Assembly: GCA_016790575.1 (NCBI GenBank)
Contig: JAEUOU010000006.1
Location: 244,737-308,736, forward strand
Reading direction: 5' to 3'
DNA: 64,000 bases
From: Burkholderiaceae bacterium
GTDB taxonomy: Bacteria > Pseudomonadota > Gammaproteobacteria > Burkholderiales > Burkholderiaceae_C
Position 1 is the stretch's first letter; every line of letters starts with the position of its first letter. The translations under genes and the position numbers were made by a program. Positions 49,668 to 57,338 of the stretch are shown in pieces. Under the pieces are notes generated by a model. It worked only from the letters and a program-made list of their open reading frames with translations. It had not been told where the DNA came from and did no database searches.

Positions 49668-50880
49668 GAATACTGTAGTCATCGCCTGGCGTTACCTGTG
49701 GTCGCGCCCGCTCAGCACGGTGCTCAACCTGTTGTTGCTCGGCCTGGGCCTGGCCTCGATGACCTTTGTGCTGCTCATGAACGAGCGCCTGCAGCGCGCC
49801 TTTGATCGCGACCTGGCCGGCATCGACGTGGTGATTGGTGCAAAGGGCAGCCCGCTGCAGCTCATCCTGGCGGGGGTGTTCCATATCGACGTGCCCCCCG
49901 GCAACATTCCGCTGGCCGAAGTGCGCAAACTCCAGGCGCATCCCCAGGTCGCGCAGCTGATTCCGCTCAGCCTGGGCGACAACTTCCGGGGCTTTCGAAT
50001 CGTGGGTACCACGGCCGACTATGTGCAGCACTACCAGGCCCGCCTGGGCGTGGGCGCGTTGTGGTCTGCGCCCATGCAGGCGGTGGCGGGCGCCCAGGTG
50101 GCCGATCGCACCGGTCTGCGCCCGGGGGACCGGTTCGTCGGCAGCCATGGCCTGGGCGGCGGCGGGCATGCCCATGAACAGGCGCCCTATGTGCTGACCG
50201 GCGTGCTGGCGCCCTGCGGCTGCGTGCTCGACCGCCTGATTCTGACGTCGACCGAATCGGTCTGGCAGGTGCATGAAGAAATGCACGCCGGCACCGATGG
50301 TCTGGATGCCGCCGACCGCGAAGCACTGGCAGCCGACCGCGAGGTGACCATTGCGCTGATCCGTTACAACACGCCGCTGGCTGCGGTGACCTTTCCGCGC
50401 CGGGTGAATGCCGACACCACGATGCAGGCCGCCGCCCCGGCGGTCGAAATCACCCGGCTGCTGGGGCTGCTGGGTGTGGGCGCGCGGGTGCTGGAGGGGG
50501 TCGGGCTGGTGTTGCTGCTGACCGCGGGCCTGGGGGTGTTCATGGCCTTGTGGAGCGCCATCCGCGAACGCCGGTCGGACCTGGCGCTGCTGCGCATGTT
50601 GGGCGCACCACCGGGGCGGCTGGTCGCCTTGCTGCTGGCCGAGGCGCTGTGGCTGGCCGTGCTGGCCACGGTGGCCGGCATCGCTGCAGGACAGGCGCTG
50701 GCGACCTTGGTAGGCTACGCCCTGCAGGCCGAGCGCTCGATCACCCTGGCGGCGGGTCTGTGGCCGCCGCAACTGGCTGCCGTGCCGGCGCTGGCGCTGC
50801 TGGTGGCGGTTCTGGCGGCCTTGTTGCCGGCCTGGAGTGTGTATCGGGCCGATGTGGCCCTGCTGTCTGATGAAAGGTAA
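49666..50880 (+). CDS. MacB/FtsX-type ABC permease
   Basis: 404-residue permease with one N-terminal helix, a long periplasmic region (about residues 45-265), and three C-terminal helices in FtsX-family arrangement. The N-terminal LLNLLLLGLGLASMTFVLLM and GVFMALWSAIRERRSDLALLRMLGAPP are family features. The start is inside repeat copy g. It pairs with the 48986 ATPase. Such permeases move lipoproteins or couple ATP to periplasmic events rather than importing solutes. Confidence 0.88.
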   Translation: MNTVVIAWRYLWSRPLSTVLNLLLLGLGLASMTFVLLMNERLQRAFDRDLAGIDVVIGAKGSPLQLILAGVFHIDVPPGNIPLAEVRKLQAHPQVAQLIPLSLGDNFRGFRIVGTTADYVQHYQARLGVGALWSAPMQAVAGAQVADRTGLRPGDRFVGSHGLGGGGHAHEQAPYVLTGVLAPCGCVLDRLILTSTESVWQVHEEMHAGTDGLDAADREALAADREVTIALIRYNTPLAAVTFPRRVNADTTMQAAAPAVEITRLLGLLGVGARVLEGVGLVLLLTAGLGVFMALWSAIRERRSDLALLRMLGAPPGRLVALLLAEALWLAVLATVAGIAAGQALATLVGYALQAERSITLAAGLWPPQLAAVPALALLVAVLAALLPAWSVYRADVALLSDER

Positions 50881-50883
50881 AAA

Positions 50884-51129
50884 ATGGCTCCGAAATGGTT
50901 GATAGCCAGCATTTTTCTGTCGGTTTTTGCTATGAATGCCGTAGCGCAACACTCCGACAAGGAACGCAAGGAAGACATTGCCCGCCACCGGGCGATGGCA
51001 GCCGCCCATGAGGCGGCCGCCAAATGCCTGGAATCCGGCAAAAAGGAAGATGTCTGTTTTGCCGAACTGCAAGCGGCGTGCAAAGGCCTGGCGATCGGCA
51101 AGTACTGCGGCATGAAACATGCCCACTGA
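50884..51129 (+). CDS. Small exported protein of the zinc module
   Basis: 81-residue protein of unknown function. Signal peptide MAPKWLIASIFLSVFAMNA cleaved after VAQ (about residue 22), leaving about 59 residues with three Cys and a C-terminal MKHAH. The hydrophobic core of the signal peptide is coded by repeat copy h. It is three bases after the permease and overlaps the DUF3299 gene by 11 bp. By position it resembles the small periplasmic protein in the Pseudomonas zinc-responsive cluster; a metal-carrier role is a guess. Confidence 0.75.
   Translation: MAPKWLIASIFLSVFAMNAVAQHSDKERKEDIARHRAMAAAHEAAAKCLESGKKEDVCFAELQAACKGLAIGKYCGMKHAH
50903..50933 (+). repeat. Dispersed 31-bp repeat, copy h (signal peptide)
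   Basis: TAGCCAGCATTTTTCTGTCG, six bases, GCTAT; the AT tract is T-rich instead of A-rich, but length and anchor blocks fit, and the flanking ATGAATGCCGTAG resembles copy g beyond the core. It reads IASIFLSVFAM. Confidence 0.6.
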
Positions 51130-51712
51130 TCGCCGCCGCCGCGGGATGCTCGTCGGCCTGATGGCCCTCGCGGGCGGGGTCGGCGCCAGCCGGGCCCAGG
51201 TGGTGCTCAGCTCGCCGATCCCCGGGGTCCAGCCCGCGCCCCGGGGTGCGAACGCGTCGGTCGGGGGGGGCGCCGGGCCGGCCGGTGCCGTACCGGCGGG
51301 CACGGGAGCGGGCGTCCACAGCCCCAACAGTCCGTTTGCGCCGCTCGTTGAACGGGGCGACGTGGTGCCCTGGTCGGTACTCACCCAGGTGCGCACGCGG
51401 GTGGAAAACAAGCGTATCGTGCCGGTGTTCGAGGCGGCCCAGACCGGGCTGAACCAGAAGACCCAGCGCATCCAGGGCTTCATGTTGCCGCTGGAGCCGG
51501 GGGAGCGGGTGCGCCACTTTCTGCTCAGCTCGGTGCCGCTGACCTGCAGTTTCTGCACCCCCGGCGGGCCGGAAAGCATGGTCGAGGTGCGCGCGCGCAC
51601 AGCCATCAAGGCAACCCTGGATGTGCTGGTGGTCGAGGGCAAATTCGCGGTGCTGAAGGACGATCCCTATGGCCTGTACTACCGCATCACCGACGCGGTC
51701 GCGGTGAAGTAG
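51119..51712 (+). CDS. DUF3299 family exported protein
   Basis: 197-residue protein. N-terminal Arg-rich start and hydrophobic stretch (MLVGLMALAGGVGASRA) look like a signal peptide, followed by a Gly/Pro-rich linker and a C-terminal DUF3299 domain (about residues 80-195) with GFMLPLEPGERVRHFLLS and the Cys pair in LTCSFC. DUF3299 genes often follow MacB-like ABC genes. Function is unknown; the Cys pair could bind metal. Confidence 0.82.
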   Translation: MPTDRRRRGMLVGLMALAGGVGASRAQVVLSSPIPGVQPAPRGANASVGGGAGPAGAVPAGTGAGVHSPNSPFAPLVERGDVVPWSVLTQVRTRVENKRIVPVFEAAQTGLNQKTQRIQGFMLPLEPGERVRHFLLSSVPLTCSFCTPGGPESMVEVRARTAIKATLDVLVVEGKFAVLKDDPYGLYYRITDAVAVK

Positions 51713-51769
51713 GGTAAACCAGCCCCCCGCCGCGCTGGTCCCGGCGTCGGCGCTTGTTACCATTTGTGC

Positions 51770-53983
51770 ATGACCCAGCCCGCCATTTCCGGTTCCGATT
51801 GGCCGCAGGCCCTGCGTGAGGCCGTGGCAGAGGCTGCCGGCCCGCTGATGGAGCGGCTGGTCGATCGCGCCCGCCTGGCGCTGGCGCACGATGCCGCCAC
51901 CATCCACCTGCGTCTGGGCCGGGGCGCCACCGACCTGGACCCCGCCGCCTTTATGGTCCGGCAAACCGCCGAACTGGCGGCCGCGTTCACCCAGGCGCTG
52001 GGGGACCATCTGGCTGAGGGCCCGACATCGCGCCCCGTCCCGCTCGACCTGCAATCGCTGGAACTGATGACCGAAGACCAGGTGCTGGAGACCGTGGAGC
52101 GGGTGCGCGCCCGCCACCGCATGGAAGCCGAAACCGATCTGGCCATGACCCGCCTGACGTCGCTGGTCGCCGGGCTGCGGGGGCGGCGGATCGCGCGCGC
52201 GAAAGACAACCCCTTGCCCTCCGAGGTCTGGGTGGATGCCATCGCGACTGCGGCCCACCGGGTCAACGTGCCATTCGATCTGCGGGCGCTGTGGGTGCGC
52301 CATCTGGGCAATGCCCTGGTCGAAGAACTGCCCGCGACCATCGACCGGCTGTGTGGCCTGCTGAGCGCGCTCGGAACCCAGCCCGCGCCGTGGGCGCGCG
52401 ACGGCGAGTCCGATTCCGTGCCACCGCCTTCCGCGGCGCCGGCCCCGGCCGACACCTTGGTCCAGGCCGGATCAGCCGGTTCGGCAGAGGGCCTCGACCT
52501 GCTGGCGCTGTGGCGTCTGATTTCCCGCCGTGCCCGCCACCACGGTGCCGGCGGCGCCGTCGCCTCGGCGCCGGCGCCCCTGCGCGGCGGGGATACCACC
52601 ATACCGTCGGTCCTGGTAACGCTGATGGACATGGGCGGCGCCCCGGAGGTGATCGAACGCATCCAGTTGCAGCAGGAACTGGCGCCGCCCCCGGCCGGTG
52701 ACGATCCGCTGGCTCTGCGGGCCGCGGCCACAGCCGCGCTCAGCCAGGAGGTGGTCCGCCTGGTGTTGCTGCGTCTGTGTGAGGACCCGCAGGTGCTGCC
52801 GTCGATGCGGGCGGTGCTGATGGACCTGGAGCCGGCGCTGCAGCGCATTGCCCTCAACGACCCGCGCTTTTTCTGGGACACCGGCCACCCGGCGCGGGCG
52901 CTGATGCAGGCCATGTTGCGGCGCAGCGGCGCCTGGGCCGACGAGGCGGGCACCGGATATGGCGAGTTTCTGCATGAGTTGCGCGATGCCGTCCAGGCCC
53001 TGCGCGAGTTGCCCATGCTCAATGCGGAGCCCTTCGAGTTCACCCTGGCGATGCTGGAACAGAGCTGGGAGCGCGAAAGCAACCGTGAGCAACAGCGCCA
53101 GTCACAGGCCCGGCGGGCGTTGCGCTGGGCGGCGCGACGCAATGCCCACGCCGCCGAAATCGCGGCGGATTTTCGCAGCCGGCCCGATCTGGCGTCGGCG
53201 CCCCGGTTTGTGCGACGTTTTTTGCTCGGCCCCTGGGCTCAGGTGGTCGCCACCGAACGCCTGAAGGACGAAACCGAATCCGGAACCGGCGACCCGCAAA
53301 CCCGGCTGTCCCTGGTCGATGACCTGCTGTGGAGCGTTCAGGCCCGGCTGGTCCACAACCACCGCAGCCGCCTGGCGCACAAAGTGCCCGGGCTTTTGCA
53401 GGGCCTGCGCGAAGGCCTGGGTGGCCTGGCGCTCGATGACACCGAAATCCGCGCTTTCTTCAATGAACTGGCCGACCTGCACCAGCGCCTGATGCGCGGT
53501 GAACTGCCCCCGGAGGCGCTGCCCGACGCGGCCGTGCCCGGGCTGGAAGTGGTCGAACTGGACTCGGACTTCTGGATGGCACCGGCCGAAGCGCGAGACT
53601 CGGGCTTCATCGCGGACACCCAGCCCGCCGCCGAAACCCTGCCCGACACCCAACCGTCGGCGGGCGACCGGGCCGCGCTTGGCGAGCCGGCGCTGCCGCC
53701 GCGCCTGCCCGACCTGCGGCTGGGCAGCTGGTGGGATCTGGTGATCGATTCGGTCAGCCATCGCTGGCGTCTGGACTGGGTCGGCCCCGGTGCCAAGGTG
53801 TTCCTGTTTGCCGACGCAGCGGGGCAGACCCACGCGCTGTCACGCCTGAGTGTGGAGCGACTGGCCGTGGCCAACGCCATTGTTGCAGTGGCCGCGGCGC
53901 CGTCGGTCACCGGTGCCTTTGACGCCGTGGCCCGGGCCGCGTTGCAGGCCAGTGCCCGGCGCGACGAGCCACCGCCGATGTGA
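51770..53983 (+). CDS. DUF1631 family protein
   Basis: 737-residue mostly alpha-helical protein without signal peptide or membrane helices. It has the long DUF1631 pattern: LELMTEDQVLETVERVRAR early, a variable acidic/Ala-rich linker (about residues 210-260), and FILHEL-type helices later, ending in a short beta domain (SWWDLV...WVGPGAKVFLFADAAG). Relatives occur in beta- and gammaproteobacteria and have no firm function. ATG 51770 is chosen over the TTG two codons upstream. It is 57 bp after DUF3299 and may be independent. Confidence 0.82.
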   Translation: MTQPAISGSDWPQALREAVAEAAGPLMERLVDRARLALAHDAATIHLRLGRGATDLDPAAFMVRQTAELAAAFTQALGDHLAEGPTSRPVPLDLQSLELMTEDQVLETVERVRARHRMEAETDLAMTRLTSLVAGLRGRRIARAKDNPLPSEVWVDAIATAAHRVNVPFDLRALWVRHLGNALVEELPATIDRLCGLLSALGTQPAPWARDGESDSVPPPSAAPAPADTLVQAGSAGSAEGLDLLALWRLISRRARHHGAGGAVASAPAPLRGGDTTIPSVLVTLMDMGGAPEVIERIQLQQELAPPPAGDDPLALRAAATAALSQEVVRLVLLRLCEDPQVLPSMRAVLMDLEPALQRIALNDPRFFWDTGHPARALMQAMLRRSGAWADEAGTGYGEFLHELRDAVQALRELPMLNAEPFEFTLAMLEQSWERESNREQQRQSQARRALRWAARRNAHAAEIAADFRSRPDLASAPRFVRRFLLGPWAQVVATERLKDETESGTGDPQTRLSLVDDLLWSVQARLVHNHRSRLAHKVPGLLQGLREGLGGLALDDTEIRAFFNELADLHQRLMRGELPPEALPDAAVPGLEVVELDSDFWMAPAEARDSGFIADTQPAAETLPDTQPSAGDRAALGEPALPPRLPDLRLGSWWDLVIDSVSHRWRLDWVGPGAKVFLFADAAGQTHALSRLSVERLAVANAIVAVAAAPSVTGAFDAVARAALQASARRDEPPPM

Positions 53984-54075
53984 CGGCCAAGCCCCACCGC
54001 CGGTGCCGTGTTCTTGTCCCGGCGTGAGGCCTCCTGCGGCAGAGCGCCGGCCCCGGCCGCTAAGATCGCGCCCCC

Positions 54076-55035
54076 ATGTCGCTTGACCATCCCGTTGTTT
54101 CCGCCCTGCTGCCCGTGGTGCTGCTGATCGCCATCGGCTGGGTTGCCGGGCGGGCGCGGCTGGTGCGCGGCGAGGGGGTGCGCGACCTGTCCAATCTGGT
54201 GTTCCTGGTGCTGACCCAGGCGCTGCTGTTTCGCACCATGAGCGCCGTGCACATCGAGCGGATCGACTTCGGCTCGGTGGCCCTGTACTACGCGGTGGCG
54301 GCGGCGCTGTTCATCGTCACGCTGCTGGCGCAGGGCCTGCACGCGCGATCGGCCGTGGTGGCGCTGGCGGCGATCTTCAGCAACACGCTCATGATCGGTG
54401 TTCCGCTGGTTGGCCTGGCCTACGGGGAAGCGGGCCTGGTGCAGTTGTTCACGCTGATCTCGCTGCACGCGCTGGTGCTGCTGACCTTTGCGACCGTGGT
54501 GCTGGAGCTGCTGGTGGCCCGCGAAGACGCCCGTGCCGGCACGGCCGCCCCGCGCCACCTGCTGGCTACCGTAGGCCAGGCGGTGAAAAACGCTGTCCTG
54601 CATCCGGTGCCCTTGCCGATTCTGGCGGGCCTGGCCTATGCCCAGACCGGCCTGGGCCTGCACCCGGTGGTGGACCGCCCGCTCAAGCTGCTGGGGGACG
54701 CTTTCGGCCCGGTGGCGCTGGTGCTGGTGGGGGTGACGCTGTCGCAGACGGCCATCGGCGCCCATCTGCGCGGGGCGCTGGTGATCTCTGCCTTGAAAAC
54801 CGTGCTGCACCCGCTGCTGATGGCCGCCGCCGGCTGGACGCTGGGTCTGCGGGGCCTGCCGCTGGCGGTGATGGTGGTCGCCGCCGCACTGCCGGTGGGC
54901 GCCAATGTGTTCCTGTTTTCGCAGCGCTACCGCCAGGCCGAGGAACTGGTCACCGCCAGCGTGGCTGTCTCCACCGTGTTCGCCATCGCCAGCGTCACCG
55001 TGGTGATGGCCTGGCTGCCGCGCCTGACGGGCTGA
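54076..55035 (+). CDS. AEC-family transporter
   Basis: 319-residue inner-membrane protein with ten predicted helices in two five-helix halves. AEC (auxin efflux carrier/malonate) family pattern: VLLIAIGWVAGRARLV, IFSNTLMIGVPLVGLAYG, and LPVGANVFLFSQRY near the C-terminus. Substrate, such as a dicarboxylate or aromatic acid, is not evident. It is 92 bp after DUF1631. Confidence 0.9.
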   Translation: MSLDHPVVSALLPVVLLIAIGWVAGRARLVRGEGVRDLSNLVFLVLTQALLFRTMSAVHIERIDFGSVALYYAVAAALFIVTLLAQGLHARSAVVALAAIFSNTLMIGVPLVGLAYGEAGLVQLFTLISLHALVLLTFATVVLELLVAREDARAGTAAPRHLLATVGQAVKNAVLHPVPLPILAGLAYAQTGLGLHPVVDRPLKLLGDAFGPVALVLVGVTLSQTAIGAHLRGALVISALKTVLHPLLMAAAGWTLGLRGLPLAVMVVAAALPVGANVFLFSQRYRQAEELVTASVAVSTVFAIASVTVVMAWLPRLTG

Positions 55036-55036
55036 G

Positions 55037-55053
55037 CGGCCGCGCAGCGGCCG
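55037..55053. terminator. Hairpin after AEC transporter gene
   Basis: CGGCCGC - GCA - GCGGCCG, a perfect 7-bp stem directly after the stop. No T-run. It may terminate the AEC transporter transcript. Confidence 0.35.
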
Positions 55054-55083
55054 TGGGCGCCGTTTTGTGCAGAAACCGGGTCA

Positions 55084-55114
55084 TACCCAAGGTAAAAAGG
55101 TCATTTATTGCTCC
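55084..55114 (+). repeat. Dispersed 31-bp repeat, copy i (intergenic)
   Basis: TACCCAAGGTAAAAAGGTCA, six bases, GCTCC. It lies between the convergent AEC transporter and pdxH genes; the tail forms a small CTCCC/GGGAG hairpin. Confidence 0.88.
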
Positions 55115-55131
55115 CAAAACGGGAGTGATTC

Positions 55132-55764
55132 TCACGGCGCCAGCCGCTCGCGCACCCAGGTTTCGCCGTCGAGCCGGTAGCGCAGCCGGTCATGCAGGCG
55201 GCTTTTGCGGCCTTGCCAGAACTCCCAGCGGTCCGGCACCAGACGGTAGCCGCCCCAGTGCGGCGGGCGCGGGGGCTGCAGCAGGAATTTCGCGCCATAT
55301 TTCGCGGCCTGGGTCACCAGTACCGTGCGGTCGGGGATGACCTGGCTTTGCGGGCTGGCCCAGGCGCCGATGCGGCTGTCCAGCGGGCGGGTGGCGAAAT
55401 AGGCGTCGCTCTCGTCGTCGCTGACCTTCTCGACCAGGCCTTCGATGCGCACCACCCGCTCGAGCTCCACCCAGTGGAACTGCAACGCGGCATACGGGTT
55501 GCCGGCCAGTTCCTGCCCCTTGCGGCTGCCGTAGTTGGTGTACCAGACGATGCCGCGCGCGTCGTAGCCCTTGATCAGCACCACCCGGGTGCTGGGGCGC
55601 AGATCGCTGGCGACGGTGGCCACCGTCATGGCGTTGGGTTCGGGCAGTTCCGAGCGCAGCGCCTCCTGAAACCATTGGTCAAACTGCGCCAGCGGGTCGG
55701 CGTGGGAGTGGGCCTCGCTGAGCTCGGCCTTTTCGTAACTTTTGCGGATATCGGCGATGTTCAT
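55132..55764 (-). CDS. pdxH: Pyridoxamine 5'-phosphate oxidase
   Basis: 210-residue FMN enzyme making pyridoxal phosphate from PNP or PMP. Family stretches: [54 protein letters not shown], and the C-terminal [18 protein letters not shown]-terminal [17 protein letters not shown] is typical. ATG 55764. It lies 43 bp after chaC on the same strand. Confidence 0.96.
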   Translation of the reverse strand: MNIADIRKSYEKAELSEAHSHADPLAQFDQWFQEALRSELPEPNAMTVATVASDLRPSTRVVLIKGYDARGIVWYTNYGSRKGQELAGNPYAALQFHWVELERVVRIEGLVEKVSDDESDAYFATRPLDSRIGAWASPQSQVIPDRTVLVTQAAKYGAKFLLQPPRPPHWGGYRLVPDRWEFWQGRKSRLHDRLRYRLDGETWVRERLAP

Positions 55765-55807
55765 CAGCCCAGTATAGGAAAGCCGGCGTGCCGGCGCCTG
55801 ATGCGCG

Positions 55808-56425
55808 TCAGATCGGTGGTGCGTGGGCCAGCACGCGCGCCAGCGCGCGGTCGCGGATGCCATGGGCGCGCAGGCAATCGTCGGTTCGGCGGGCGTAGTC
55901 CAGGGTGCTGCCGTATCGGCCGCTGGCATGGTGCAGGATGTGGCGCACCTGTTCGGCGGGCAGCTCCCCGGTAAAGCTGGGGCTGCGGCGTGACAGGGTG
56001 AAGGCCAGCGCGGCCACCGGTCCATGGGGTGTGGCGCAGGGCAGCCAGCGCGGGTCGTAGACGCCAGTGGGCATTTCGCGCTCCCAGAGTGCCACCAGTA
56101 CGGCCTCGGCCTCGCGGTGGGGCACCCGGTAGACCACGCCCCGGCAGCTGCCGCCGGCGAGCAGCGCAAACACCAGGCCAGGCTCGGCGGGGGTGCCGCG
56201 GTTGATGCGGCTCCACATCTTCAGTGCCCGGTGCCAGCCGTGCACCCGGGTGGGATGCGATTCGGTGGTCGCGAACTCGGGCCGCCAGATCAGCGAGGCG
56301 TAGCCAAACACCCACAGGTCGGCCGCCGGGCCGCCCGCCGCGCGTTGCTGGCGCCACTGCCGGCGGACAAGCTCCAGCAAGGGCGCCGGATCGCGCAGCG
56401 GGCGGGGCCTGTCAGCTTCTGTCAT
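55808..56425 (-). CDS. chaC: Gamma-glutamylcyclotransferase, ChaC family
   Basis: 205-residue enzyme that splits glutathione into 5-oxoproline and Cys-Gly. The substrate-binding loop is VFGYASLIW (family YGSL-type), and the catalytic Glu is expected in [17 protein letters not shown] follows. Length and C-terminal helix are normal. It lies upstream of pdxH and is divergent from the OmpA-like gene (43 bp). Confidence 0.9.
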   Translation of the reverse strand: MTEADRPRPLRDPAPLLELVRRQWRQQRAAGGPAADLWVFGYASLIWRPEFATTESHPTRVHGWHRALKMWSRINRGTPAEPGLVFALLAGGSCRGVVYRVPHREAEAVLVALWEREMPTGVYDPRWLPCATPHGPVAALAFTLSRRSPSFTGELPAEQVRHILHHASGRYGSTLDYARRTDDCLRAHGIRDRALARVLAHAPPI

Positions 56426-56468
56426 GACCGCACTTTACAATCGCGCCAGTTTTAATACGGAGTGACAC

Positions 56469-56957
56469 ATGTTTTCTCAGGAAGATGATGGACAGGGCGT
56501 TGCCCTGGGTGTGGTGTTCGGCATCATTGCGCTGGTGATCGCGCTGGTGATTGGCCTGGCCATCCACAAGACGGGCAACAAGGCGCCCGCCAAGCCGGCC
56601 GCCGTGGCGGCTGCCCCGGCCGCGGCCGATGCCGCCAGCGTGAAGGTGGAAAACGGCGTCGTCAAGTTCTACTTCGCCTCCGGCAAGGCCGAGGTGGCCG
56701 CCGGCGCAGCCGATGCGCTGGCCGATGTGGTCAAGGGTGTCGCGGCCGGCAAGAAGGCCGTTGTCAGTGGCTTCCATGACAGCACGGGCGATCCCGCCCG
56801 AAACGCCGAGCTGGCCAAGGAACGCGCCCTGGCCGTCCGTGCGGCGCTCCAGGCGCTGGGGGTGGGCGAAGACAGGGTGGAACTCAAGAAGCCCGAAGAA
56901 ATGCAAGCTTCCGGTCCCAACGCCGAAGCGCGTCGCGTGGAAGTGACGCTGCAGTAA
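56469..56957 (+). CDS. OmpA-like domain membrane protein
   Basis: 162-residue protein with a short N-terminus, one membrane helix (GVVFGIIALVIALVIGLAI, residues about 13-32), an Ala/Pro linker, and a C-terminal OmpA/MotB-like domain (about 58-162) with VKFYFASGKAEV and AKERALAVRAALQALGV. The domain probably binds peptidoglycan, tethering wall to membrane. A strong terminator follows. Confidence 0.85.
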   Translation: MFSQEDDGQGVALGVVFGIIALVIALVIGLAIHKTGNKAPAKPAAVAAAPAAADAASVKVENGVVKFYFASGKAEVAAGAADALADVVKGVAAGKKAVVSGFHDSTGDPARNAELAKERALAVRAALQALGVGEDRVELKKPEEMQASGPNAEARRVEVTLQ

Positions 56958-56980
56958 ACACGGCGCCCTTCCCACACCGA

Positions 56981-57006
56981 AAGCCCGGCTTGCCGGGCTT
57001 TTTTTA
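56981..57006 (+). terminator. Rho-independent terminator
   Basis: Nine-bp stem AAGCCCGGC / GCCGGGCTT, loop of two bases, followed by TTTTTAT. It lies 24 bp after the OmpA-like gene. Confidence 0.92.
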
Positions 57007-57020
57007 TCGTTTTTCGTTCG

Positions 57021-57051
57021 TACCCAGCGTGAAAAGGTCGTTTTTTGCTAT
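57021..57051 (+). repeat. Dispersed 31-bp repeat, copy j (last before island)
   Basis: TACCCAGCGTGAAAAGGTCG, six Ts, GCTAT; near-perfect. It is the last chromosomal-type feature before the conjugative element. Confidence 0.93.
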
Positions 57052-57110
57052 GGAAAACGTATCGAAACGGGGCCTTGAGACGCCGGAAGACGTGCTTTCG
57101 CGGTGTTGCC

Positions 57111-57191
57111 TCAGCCCGGACCGCCGCCCGCACCAGGCCCGGCCCGCTGGATCAGCTCGATCTTGTAGCTGATTTTGGTGTTTACTGTCAT
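57111..57191 (-). CDS. Possible 26-residue peptide (weak)
   Basis: Reads from ATG 57191 to TGA 57111, beginning MTVNTKISYKIELIQRAG and ending in a Gly/Pro/Ala tail. AT-rich sequence lies upstream, but there is no clear ribosome site. The lysine-rich leader with glycine-rich tail resembles small modified-peptide precursors in outline only; no modifying enzyme gene is nearby. It may equally be a truncated fragment at the junction or chance. Confidence 0.2.
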   Translation of the reverse strand: MTVNTKISYKIELIQRAGPGAGGGPG

Positions 57192-57264
57192 TTTTAAAAG
57201 TCTTATAAATCAACAACTTATAGATTATTAGGTACTTGAAAAGCGCCTCAAAAGCACCTACAGA

Positions 57265-57309
57265 CGCCACAAAATGGCGGCTAAATCTCGATCAGATCAT
57301 GCGATGATC
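57265..57309. promoter_or_regulatory. Inverted repeats upstream of integrase
   Basis: CGCCA - 5 bases - TGGCG (57265-57279) and the perfect GATCAT - GCG - ATGATC (57295-57309) lie 30-74 bp before the integrase start. They are possible binding sites for an element regulator or arm sites. Confidence 0.4.
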
Positions 57310-57338
57310 CATCTCGTTGACATGATGGAGATTGTGGC

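Larger units (their letters stand above)
56958..57338. other. Chromosome/element junction (381 bp)
   Basis: It holds the OmpA-like gene terminator, repeat copy j, a possible very short ORF (57111-57191), an AT-rich stretch (57181-57260) unlike the rest of the window, and inverted repeats before the integrase. The left end of the element should lie between about 57060 and 57300. No tRNA target is seen on this side. Confidence 0.6.

Noticed and set aside
51764-51769. Earlier TTG start of the DUF1631 protein
   Set aside because: ATG 51770 two codons downstream is a better start codon, and nothing supports the extra residues.
57001-57020. TTTTTCAT-type attachment core of Tn4371-family elements
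   Set aside because: T-rich sequence here belongs to the OmpA-like gene terminator, and the exact octamer was not found at the junction.
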